Shown here piece after piece: positions 1-5,413 of a stretch of DNA of 5,413 nucleotides (the first letter of the stretch is position 1; each line of letters begins with the position of its first letter). The notes below the pieces were generated by a model. The model was given only the letters and a program-made list of their open reading frames with translations, searched no databases and was not told where the DNA came from. The position numbers and the translations under genes were made by a program. The stretch comes from JBNJEM01 sp051745935 (GTDB taxonomy: Bacteria; Planctomycetota; Planctomycetia; Pirellulales; Pirellulaceae): NCBI GenBank assembly GCA_051745935.1, contig JBNJEM010000553.1, positions 1 to 5,413 of the forward strand, in the 5' to 3' direction.

Positions 1-569
1 AACAAAACACGAGTCCGCTGCATCATGGGAATCACACGCAGCAACCGCAGAGCTCGTTCCAATTCATCGTGATCGCTGGTGGCCAGCAACGCCACGCGAT
101 GGCCTTCATCAAGCCAGCGGGGCGCGTACATCCAGTCGTGTCCGCTGGCCGGCAATGAGAACACGGCCATCGGATGGCCGCCGTCGAGAACCGGCTTGAT
201 CAGACGCGTCATGGCGAAGTTCTGCACGTTGATCGCCAACACGGGAGCGCCCGCTCCCGCCTTTTCCAAAAGCGCCTGCGTTTCTTCAGGCCGCTTCACA
301 TGCCCGATGACAAGCTCCACGTTTCCCAGCGTCTTCTCCGCCTCGTCAAGCCGAGCCTTCATCGCCTCAATCTGCTTGATGTCCGCGCCCCAATTCCGAT
401 CTTCCGGTTGAGGCGTGCCCGTGAAGATCACGCAAATCCGTGACTTCTCGCGCGGCTTCGAACGCGGCGACTCCGAAGCCCAAGCGTGCGACCACGCCGC
501 GCCGGCCAGCAACAAGCCCCCCGCCGCCCCCGTTCCCATGAAATCTCTTCGTGTACACTGTTCACACAT
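1..569 (-). CDS. Tat-exported protein of uncertain family, possibly sugar-isomerase-like; 3' end outside the window
   Basis: The minus-strand frame is open from an ATG at 569 down to the window edge, giving 189 complete codons and no stop. The start is supported by GAGAAAGG (584-577) seven bases upstream. The N-terminus is a clear twin-arginine signal: T6-R7-R8-D9-F10-M11, then a Gly/Ala/Leu-rich segment (residues 12-25) and a likely cleavage after A-W-A (29-31). The mature part begins with a beta strand-like RICVIFTGTP (44-53), followed by an alternating helix/strand pattern. Conserved-looking blocks are N59-W60-G61, PVLAINVQ (109-116), MAVFSLPASGHDWMY (134-148) and a basic RLLRVIPMM stretch (175-183). 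This suggests a Rossmann-like alpha/beta domain exported folded. From memory it resembles planctomycete proteins with the L-fucose/L-arabinose isomerase-type fold, but no catalytic metal site is visible in this half, so that is only a guess. An odd C-E-Q-C pair (2-5) precedes the twin arginines. GC-rich codon use fits a real gene. Confidence 0.85.
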   Translation of the reverse strand, partial: MCEQCTRRDFMGTGAAGGLLLAGAAWSHAWASESPRSKPREKSRICVIFTGTPQPEDRNWGADIKQIEAMKARLDEAEKTLGNVELVIGHVKRPEETQALLEKAGAGAPVLAINVQNFAMTRLIKPVLDGGHPMAVFSLPASGHDWMYAPRWLDEGHRVALLATSDHDELERALRLLRVIPMMQRTRVL

Positions 570-576
570 GGCTAAG

Positions 577-584
577 CCTTTCTC
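577..584 (-). promoter_or_regulatory. Ribosome binding site of the left Tat-exported gene
   Basis: On the minus strand this reads GAGAAAGG and sits seven bases before the ATG at 569. It decides the start: the next in-frame ATG (539) would remove the twin-arginine motif and has no comparable site. Confidence 0.6.
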
Positions 585-606
585 GATTCTGTTCGTGGTG
601 TACCAT

Positions 607-630
607 TCGTCAGACGTTTCGCCAGACGTT
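607..630. repeat. Tandem 12-bp direct repeat, candidate operator of the left gene
   Basis: Two adjacent 12-mers, TCGTCAGACGTT (607-618) and TCGCCAGACGTT (619-630), differ at one base. They lie 38-61 bp upstream of the start codon of the minus-strand gene at 569, where an activator or repressor site would be expected. The 12-bp period is close to one helical turn, so two protein subunits could bind nearly the same DNA face. No recognisable -10/-35 pair was found around it, so the regulatory role is inference. Confidence 0.45.
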
Positions 631-908
631 AGCCGATTGATGTACGCTTGATTTGGTCAGCTGGTAGCCGTGAATCCCGAAAAACAGAGTCGGATTCACT
701 CATTGGTACTCGCAGCCTCCAACGGATGACATACACAAGCGGCTCAGAAATAACTTCGGCATTTTTCGGAGGGTGGCACTTTCCTGAGCGAGCGGCAAGA
801 CGCGTTCCCGCTCCAGAAAACGCGGATCACCAGCGGAGCAGCCAGTGTTCCGGACGATTCGCAGACACGTGGAATTGCGCCAGTTATTATTGAGTAACCC
901 CCAAGTCG

Positions 909-1152
909 TTACTGCCGTTTCCCCTGCCGCCCATATCCACGATACGCCATCACGTCGATGGTGACGCGAGCGACCCCAAAAATAGCGAACCTTACTACCA
1001 TGCCTATATCAAACTGCCAGCCCAATATCAAGAGTCCTTGCGGAAAAATGTGCAGTCAACCATCCGTCCTCTTCGGTGAAAGTTCCCGGTCTGAGGCGAT
1101 TACTCGTCATGTAGCTCGGCTCTCCGAAACGGGGACTGACTGGTGAGTTCAT
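909..1152 (-). pseudogene. Possible small membrane-associated or amphipathic protein gene with a one-base frameshift in a T5 run
   Basis: On the minus strand an ATG at 1152 opens a frame of 36 codons ending ...DGWLTAHF. It then reaches five T's (1048-1044) and, read as is, stops at 1011-1009 after 47 codons. Dropping one T joins it to a frame that continues PQGLLILGWQFDIG... and stops at TAA 911-909, giving an 80-residue protein. The join looks coherent: an acidic, polar N-terminal half (residues 1-36) leads into a hydrophobic stretch (about 39-68) broken by single charges (D48, R54, R62, D66). A strongly basic tail follows (YRGYGRQGKRQ, 70-80), as in a membrane-anchored or interfacial helix with a positive cytoplasmic end. 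No good Shine-Dalgarno sequence precedes the ATG and no family is recognised. It could be a decayed gene, a homopolymer sequencing error in a live gene, programmed slippage, or a chance join of two open frames. Third-position GC after the join is about 60%, compatible with but not proof of coding. Confidence 0.33.
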
Positions 1153-1209
1153 GTTCACGCCGGAGACGTGAGACACGGTCTAACCGGTCAGCCATTTTTG
1201 GCGAGGCCG

Positions 1210-1240
1210 TTGACACGGGCAGCCTCTCTTGCGGTATGAT
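1210..1240 (+). promoter_or_regulatory. Candidate sigma-70-type promoter
   Basis: A perfect -35 hexamer TTGACA (1210-1215) and a near-perfect -10 TATGAT (1235-1240) are separated by 19 bases, slightly longer than the ideal 17. Transcription would start near 1247 and run right. The next confident gene starts only at 1990, so a transcript would have a leader of over 700 bases or represent a separate RNA. Planctomycete promoters are not well defined by this consensus, so the call is tentative. Confidence 0.33.
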
Positions 1241-1975
1241 GGAGCCAGGTAACACCACGGCCGTGGCCGGTGGTGAAGGGTTTTACAGCGAGTAACAAAA
1301 CGTGGCCCCCCCGAAACGCACTAGGTGAACGGAAACCTAACTGGCTTTGTTATGGCATTTTACCGCCCGTGACAAAACCAAGTCCTCGTTTCCAAAACCC
1401 CTTGGATTACGGGACATCCGCGTGGTTTCATGATGGGTTCGTACTCAAAGTGTAAACGTTTCACGTCCTTCGAACGGCCCAGACGCTGGAAAAGCCCTGG
1501 TTTCAGGTCGTGTCCAGGTGGATCGAATTGGAACCCGTGACGGGTGCCGTCCTGGCCGCGAAGGCCCCGAAAGCCGGGCTTTACCAGCTAGTCGAGACAT
1601 GAAGCTTACAGTTTGGGTTCTTAGTTCGCTCGAGGGCTATGCCGGTCGCGGATGACTTTGTCCGCCGCGAGTCCGACCAACGGGAGGACGGCTTGCGTCG
1701 GGTAGCTTTGCATCCGGACAAATCCGGCCGGCTGAAGTCTATCTGAACTGGGGGCCACGGGGCGAGGGTAGTCTGATGAAAACGTCGGAGTGTGGGCAGG
1801 CTGGGATCACTAGCCTTTCCAACATTTGACGTGCCCCTTTTGGTTGACAATTAGGCTTCATCCCATCTGCTCCCTTGGGTCCTTGTGGGAAACAAGGCGC
1901 GAAAGAACCCGTCACGGGAACTGATTTTTGTCGGTTCACGGCAAGAATTCGGACACGTCCCCGGCCCAAACAATT

Positions 1976-1982
1976 GGAGAGG
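1976..1982 (+). promoter_or_regulatory. Ribosome binding site that fixes the oxidoreductase start
   Basis: GGAGAGG lies seven bases before the ATG at 1990. The reading frame is also open upstream to a GTG at 1885, but that start has no comparable site and would place about 54 residues in front of the twin arginines. The ATG at 1990 is therefore preferred. Confidence 0.75.
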
Positions 1983-1989
1983 CGACAAA

Positions 1990-3447
1990 ATGCGACGACG
2001 ATGTCGAGGCACTGAAAAGATAAAGCTGCACCAAAAACAGGGCGTATCGCGACGTGGTTTTCTGCGGGACGTGGCCGCTACAACGGCGTTTGCCATCGTG
2101 CCACGCCACGTGCTCGGTGGAGACGGACATGTTCCGCCGAGCGAAAAAACAACGTTGGCCGGCGTGGGGGTCGGTGGCCAGGGCATCCAAAACATGGTTC
2201 GTTTCCAACGCTTTCCGGAGGTCCAAGTCGTCGCGGTGTGTGATGTCAACCGGCAAGGAGAAGGATACTTGTCGTGGAATTGGTCACGGGGGACCAAGCC
2301 GAAAATGGCTGGCCGCGAGGTCGCGCGGGAGCAAATCGAGCAGTATTACGCTCAGCGGAAGGGCTCAGGAAATTACAAAGGGTGCCGGACGTACGCGGAT
2401 TACCGGGAGTTGCTGGAGCAAGAGGACGTGGATGCCGTCATGATCGCTACGCCGGACCACGTTCACGCCGTGGTCACCATGGCCGCGCTGGGGCGGGGCA
2501 AACATGTCTATTGCGAGAAGCCGCTCACGTACTCCGTGTACGAAGCGCGGCAGGTTACCGAGGCCGCGCGCCGGGCGGGCGTGGCCACGCAATTGGGCAA
2601 CCAGGGGCAGGCAAGCGAGGAAGCTCGCCTTGTTCAAGAGTATATCCGGGACGGCGCCTTGGGGCCGGTGCGGGACGTGCATGTGACCGTGGGGCCGCCC
2701 TTTTGGGACAAGCCGGCGTGGGGCACGCGGCCCCCTGAAACGCCCGCCGTGCCCGAGGGGCTCGACTGGGACCTGTGGCTCGGCCCCGCTCCCCAACGAC
2801 CTTACCATCCCGCCTACCATCCATGGCGGTGGCGCGATTGGCGAGACTTTGGTACCGGTCCCCTGGGGGACATGGGGTGCCACAAACTCTCGACGGTTTT
2901 CAAGGCCTTGAAGCTGAAGTATCCGGTGAGCGTGGAAGCCACGTGCACGGAAATCGGCCCGGAAGTCTATCCCCGGGTGTTTCGCGTGCGATACGAATTT
3001 CCGGCCCGCGAGGGCATGCCGCCCGTGGCCCTGACCTGGCACGGCGGAGGTTTGAAGCCGCCGCGGCCGGAACAATTGGAGTCCGATCGTCGAATATCGG
3101 GGGATATCTACATCGGCGACGACGCCGTTTTGATGGGGCACCGATTGATCCCCGAAACCAACATGCAGGAATACGGCCGGCCTCCAAAAGTGCTTCCCCG
3201 TTCGGTCGGTCATGACCGGGAATGGATCGACGCCTGCCGCGGTGGACCCGCCGCCGGGTCCGATTTCGTCCAACACGCCGGGCTGCTGACGGAAACCCCG
3301 TTGCTCGGCAATATCGCCATGCGGGTCGGCGAAAAACTCCAATGGGATGGCCCGAACATGACCTTCACCAACCACGAGAAAGCGAATCAGTATCTCCACC
3401 GTGACTATCGGGATCCTTGGACGTTGTCGCTCGATCCCGGCCGATAG
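1990..3447 (+). CDS. Tat-exported Gfo/Idh/MocA-family NAD(P)-dependent oxidoreductase
   Basis: This 485-residue protein belongs to the Gfo/Idh/MocA family, whose members oxidise or reduce sugars and cyclitols with NAD(P), and a few of which are redox-assisted glycosidases. A twin-arginine signal is present (S20-R21-R22-G23-F24-L25, then AATTAFAIV up to about residue 44), so it should be exported folded with its cofactor bound. The Rossmann domain follows: GVGVGGQG (58-65), the acidic end of the second strand in AVCDV (D85), TPDHVHA (154-160) and the family's E-K-P (176-178), whose lysine is catalytic in relatives. GNQG (203-206) leads into the C-terminal substrate domain with LDWDLWLGPAP (258-268), a Trp/His/Pro-rich loop and GDMGCH (293-298), which carries the acid and histidine expected near the sugar. 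Length is normal for the planctomycete members (about 430-490). All key residues are present, so it is probably active; the substrate is unknown. It is followed after 27 bp by the beta-helix gene, suggesting co-transcription and a role in polysaccharide or glycoside breakdown outside the cytoplasm. Confidence 0.96.
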   Translation: MRRRCRGTEKIKLHQKQGVSRRGFLRDVAATTAFAIVPRHVLGGDGHVPPSEKTTLAGVGVGGQGIQNMVRFQRFPEVQVVAVCDVNRQGEGYLSWNWSRGTKPKMAGREVAREQIEQYYAQRKGSGNYKGCRTYADYRELLEQEDVDAVMIATPDHVHAVVTMAALGRGKHVYCEKPLTYSVYEARQVTEAARRAGVATQLGNQGQASEEARLVQEYIRDGALGPVRDVHVTVGPPFWDKPAWGTRPPETPAVPEGLDWDLWLGPAPQRPYHPAYHPWRWRDWRDFGTGPLGDMGCHKLSTVFKALKLKYPVSVEATCTEIGPEVYPRVFRVRYEFPAREGMPPVALTWHGGGLKPPRPEQLESDRRISGDIYIGDDAVLMGHRLIPETNMQEYGRPPKVLPRSVGHDREWIDACRGGPAAGSDFVQHAGLLTETPLLGNIAMRVGEKLQWDGPNMTFTNHEKANQYLHRDYRDPWTLSLDPGR

Positions 3448-3461
3448 AGACCGCTCTTTAT

Positions 3462-3466
3462 GGGAG
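3462..3466 (+). promoter_or_regulatory. Ribosome binding site of the beta-helix gene
   Basis: GGGAG is eight bases before the ATG at 3475. An in-frame ATG at 3460 lies immediately before this site, has only weak purines upstream and would add MGAHK to the signal peptide, so 3475 is the better start. Confidence 0.6.
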
Positions 3467-3474
3467 CACACAAG

Positions 3475-5295
3475 ATGAAATCGATAGCAACATTTGGGTC
3501 TGTTCTGCTCAGTGTCTTGATCGTTGCGGCTGGCACGTCGCTCGGCGCGGAGACCGCAACCGAGGCGGATTTCCACGTTGCCGTTGCCGGGAACGATAAG
3601 AACCCGGGTACTGCCGACCAGCCATTCGCCAGCTTGGAGCGGGCTCAAAAGGCAGTTCGGGCCAAAATCGCAGCCGGGCTGCACGACGACGTGACCGTCA
3701 TGATCCACGCGGGCACGTATACATTGTCTCAGTCGCTAACGTTCGGCCCTCAAGACTCGGGAACCGAGGAGCATGCCGTCACCTACGTCGCCGCATCCGG
3801 GGAGCCGGTGGTCATTAGCGGTGGACGCCGGATTCGCGATTGGCAACAAGGCGAGGATGGGGGCTGGACCGCCGAGGTTTCCGGCGTCAGGGAAGGCGAG
3901 TGGTGTTTTCGACACCTGTTTGTCAATGGGCAACGAGCGACGCGAGCCAGGATTCCGAACGCCGGCGACGAGAAGCCGCGTTGGCAACTCACGGATGCCT
4001 CGTTATCCGAGGACTTGTCGCGCTACACGTTGAGCATCGCACCGGAGCGTTTGGGCGATTGGGCGCGGGGTCCGGACCTGGAGATCATGGTGGCTGGCAA
4101 TTGGGCGGTCAATCGCAAGCGCGTCGCGGCCGTCGATCGAGCATCGGGCACGATCACCCTTGCCCCCCCACACGCATCCGGTCACAACGCGATACGTCCC
4201 CGAGCGGGACGGTGGTGTTTTTTCGAAAATGCCTCGGGTCTCCTTGACGTTCCCGGTGAGTGGTATCTGAACCGCGAAACCGGCGTGCTCCATTATCGCC
4301 CCCGGAAAGGTGAAGAGCTTGCGAACGCCGAGGTCATCGCGCCCGCCGTGGGCCGATTGATTGAGGTAACGGGTACGCCGGATCAGCCGGTGCGGAATCT
4401 CCATTTCAAGGGCTTGTCATTGCAGTACGCCGGTTGGCGTCCGCCGCGACACGGGTATTTGGGCATTCAAGCTTGCCACTTCACGCAAGGACGGGATTGG
4501 AAGCGGCCCTGGGCCCGGATCCCCGCCGCCGTCTGTTTCAATTATGCCGAAGGCTGCGGTATCCAAAACGGTGCCGTGGCGCACGTGGGACGATGCGCTA
4601 TCGAACTCGTCGATGGCTGCCACGATAACGTGGTCGAAGGCAACCATGTTTACGACGTCAGCGGTAATGGCATTATGCTCGGCGGCCCAAAAGATGAAGA
4701 CCGGGTGCCCCGGGACAATCGGATCGCCAACAACCTCGTCCATGACTGTGGCGTGGAGTATCACGGGGCCGTCGGCATTTGGGTCGGCTTCGCCGACGGC
4801 GCGCGGGTTCTCCATAACGTCGTTCACGATCTCCCCTACAGCGGCATCTCGATCGGATGGCAATGGAATCCCGAGCCCACGCCGTGCAAGAACAACGTGA
4901 TCGCGAGGAACCACGTGTACGACGTGATGAAGCTACTCTGCGATGGGGGATGCATCTACACTTTGGGCTTCCAACCCGGCACCGTTATCCGCGGCAACCA
5001 TCTGCACGACGTTCACCGGAGCCAGTTCGCGCAAGGCGCGCCAAACAACGGCATGTTTATCGATCAGGGCAGTAAGGGGTATCTGTTCGAGCGAAATGTC
5101 ATTTACAACACGGCGGCCGAGTTGGTGCGGTTCAACCAATGTGAGCGGGACTGGCACACGTGGCGTGACAACCATTTTGGCGAAGCAGCCGACGTGCGGG
5201 AGTCGGGCCAGGAGATCATCGAGGCCGCCGGGCTGGAGCCGCCGTACCGCAAGCGGTTGCTCGGCCAGGGCGCCCGCGCTGAAGCACGTCGTTAA
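3475..5295 (+). CDS. Secreted right-handed parallel beta-helix protein, probable GH141-like glycoside hydrolase
   Basis: The product has 606 residues with a Sec signal peptide (MKS, hydrophobic core about 4-19, likely cleavage after SLGA at 25). The mature N-terminus has the pectate-lyase-like cap seen in many beta-helix proteins: GNDKNPGT (39-46) and PFASLERAQKAVR (50-62), followed by the first coils. A middle region, probably an inserted beta domain, carries FVNGQRATRARIPN (149-162) and GEWYLNRETGVLHYRP (261-276). The C-terminal helix shows six coils marked by N-x-V/L/I-H/Y-D/N at residues 390, 420, 448, 479, 508 and 541, a 28-33-residue period typical of an asparagine ladder. Two conserved-looking acids, D490 in CDGGCIYTLG and D530 in FIDQGS, sit in the groove-forming coils. 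They match the arrangement I recall for the GH141 catalytic pair (fucosidase and xylanase activities are known). Family and acids are from memory; a polysaccharide lyase or binding protein remains possible. It is transcribed directly after the oxidoreductase and followed by hairpin repeats. Confidence 0.94.
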   Translation: MKSIATFGSVLLSVLIVAAGTSLGAETATEADFHVAVAGNDKNPGTADQPFASLERAQKAVRAKIAAGLHDDVTVMIHAGTYTLSQSLTFGPQDSGTEEHAVTYVAASGEPVVISGGRRIRDWQQGEDGGWTAEVSGVREGEWCFRHLFVNGQRATRARIPNAGDEKPRWQLTDASLSEDLSRYTLSIAPERLGDWARGPDLEIMVAGNWAVNRKRVAAVDRASGTITLAPPHASGHNAIRPRAGRWCFFENASGLLDVPGEWYLNRETGVLHYRPRKGEELANAEVIAPAVGRLIEVTGTPDQPVRNLHFKGLSLQYAGWRPPRHGYLGIQACHFTQGRDWKRPWARIPAAVCFNYAEGCGIQNGAVAHVGRCAIELVDGCHDNVVEGNHVYDVSGNGIMLGGPKDEDRVPRDNRIANNLVHDCGVEYHGAVGIWVGFADGARVLHNVVHDLPYSGISIGWQWNPEPTPCKNNVIARNHVYDVMKLLCDGGCIYTLGFQPGTVIRGNHLHDVHRSQFAQGAPNNGMFIDQGSKGYLFERNVIYNTAAELVRFNQCERDWHTWRDNHFGEAADVRESGQEIIEAAGLEPPYRKRLLGQGARAEARR

Positions 5296-5303
5296 GCCGG
5301 TCA

Positions 5304-5413
5304 TAAGCCCGGCGTCCAACCGACCAGACCCCCACGAGTTCATCTCGTGGGTGAATCAGGCTCGTGAGCTAAGCCCGGCGTCCAACCCGCCAGACCCCCA
5401 CGAGTTCATCTCG
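5304..5413. repeat. 66-bp direct repeat with internal perfect hairpin, second copy cut by window end
   Basis: Copy one (5304-5369) and copy two (5370-5413, first 44 bases only) lie head to tail and match at 42 of 44 compared positions; the differences are at 5322/5388 and 5323/5389. Each copy begins TAAGCCCGGCGTCCAAC and contains the inverted repeat CCCACGAG-TTCAT-CTCGTGGG (5331-5351 in copy one), a perfect 8-bp stem with a 5-base loop. The first copy ends in a second small palindrome, GCTCGTGAGC (5360-5369). The repeat starts eight bases after the stop codon of the beta-helix gene. There is no T run after the stem, so it is not a standard intrinsic terminator. It looks like a REP-like or extragenic repeat that could still stall polymerase or protect the mRNA end. 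More copies are likely to the right. Confidence 0.88.

Larger units (their letters stand above)
570..908. other. Intergenic stretch without a confident gene
   Basis: Apart from the ribosome binding site and the 12-bp tandem repeat near the left gene, this stretch holds an inverted repeat, GTGAATCC (670-677) with GGATTCAC (692-699), separated by 14 bases. It is not followed by a T run on either strand, so it is not a typical intrinsic terminator. Open frames of up to about 80-100 codons exist on both strands (for example plus 648-893, and an unstarted minus frame). None has a ribosome site, a recognisable motif or consistent coding bias, and they contradict one another. Confidence 0.5.
1153..1989. 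other. Long intergenic stretch with promoter-like, hairpin and palindrome signals but no confident gene
   Basis: This gap precedes the oxidoreductase gene. It holds a consensus-like promoter (1210-1240), a perfect 12-bp palindrome CCACGGCCGTGG (1255-1266), nested inverted repeats at 1293-1352 and a CCAAG/CTTGG pair (1378-1382, 1401-1405). A coding-like fragment without a start lies at 1456-1602, a CCTTGT/ACAAGG hairpin at 1881-1886/1892-1897, and two CCCGTSACGGG palindromes at 1534-1544 and 1908-1918. Short open frames here (such as 1270-1455) show no recognisable protein features. Base composition is lower in GC than the flanking genes. The promoter of the oxidoreductase is presumably in the last 200 bases; a TTGACA is present at 1844-1849 but has no good -10 at the right distance. 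Confidence 0.5.

Noticed and set aside
79..443. Two plus-strand frames opposite the left gene
   Set aside because: The minus frame carries a ribosome site, a Tat signal and a continuous alpha/beta pattern to the window edge; the plus frames have none of these.
648..893. An 81-codon plus-strand frame in the left part of the gap
   Set aside because: It starts with TTG, has no ribosome site, and its composition (many Ser, Arg, Trp, Cys) looks like translated non-coding DNA.
1885..1989. A GTG-initiated extension adding 35 residues to the oxidoreductase
   Set aside because: The ATG at 1990 has GGAGAGG at ideal spacing, while the extension would bury the twin-arginine signal deep in the protein.
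2365..3708. A 447-codon open frame on the minus strand across the oxidoreductase gene and into the beta-helix gene
   Set aside because: It is antisense to two genes with clear domains and signal peptides, has no protein-family features and arises from GC-rich codon bias on the other strand.
4417..4914. A 165-codon minus-strand frame opposite the beta-helix coils
   Set aside because: It is a mirror of the repetitive N-x-V-H-D coil codons and has no independent evidence.
5331..5351. Intrinsic transcription terminator at the repeat hairpin
   Set aside because: The stem is good but no T run follows on either strand (GTGAATC on plus; GGTCTGG on minus), so it is described as a repeat hairpin instead.
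5304..5413. CRISPR array
   Set aside because: The whole 66-bp unit is nearly identical in both copies, with no variable spacer between shorter repeats, and no cas gene is visible.

Overview
The window looks like a piece of a planctomycete chromosome, most likely from the Pirellulales or a related heterotrophic lineage. The reasons are a twin-arginine-exported Gfo/Idh/MocA oxidoreductase of the type very common in that phylum, a secreted right-handed beta-helix glycan-active protein beside it, moderately high GC in the genes, and dispersed-looking hairpin repeats between genes. The taxonomic assignment is an inference; there is no rRNA or marker gene here.

Layout. Bases 1-569 (minus strand) hold the first 189 codons of a Tat-exported protein that runs off the left edge. 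Its family is not certain; a sugar-isomerase-like Rossmann protein is the best guess. Bases 570-1989 are a long, lower-GC gap without a confident intact gene. This gap contains a 12-bp tandem direct repeat just upstream of the left gene and a possible frameshifted 80-codon gene on the minus strand (1152-909). It also contains a consensus-like sigma-70 promoter (1210-1240) with no convincing gene behind it, nested inverted repeats, a short coding-like fragment (1456-1602) and two copies of an 11-13 bp palindrome.

Bases 1990-3447 and 3475-5295 (plus strand) form a compact two-gene unit, 27 bp apart, each with a good Shine-Dalgarno sequence. The first encodes a Tat-dependent Gfo/Idh/MocA-family NAD(P)-binding oxidoreductase. 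The second encodes a Sec-exported right-handed parallel beta-helix protein resembling glycoside hydrolase family 141 and its relatives. Bases 5304-5413 start a 66-bp direct repeat carrying a perfect 8-bp inverted repeat; the second copy is cut by the window edge.

How they may work together (inference): the beta-helix protein probably cleaves or binds a complex polysaccharide outside the cytoplasm. The oxidoreductase may act on a released or still-attached sugar in the same compartment, as an oxidoreductase with tightly held cofactor or as a redox-assisted glycosidase. The left gene could belong to the same sugar-related theme but is transcribed in the opposite direction and is far away.
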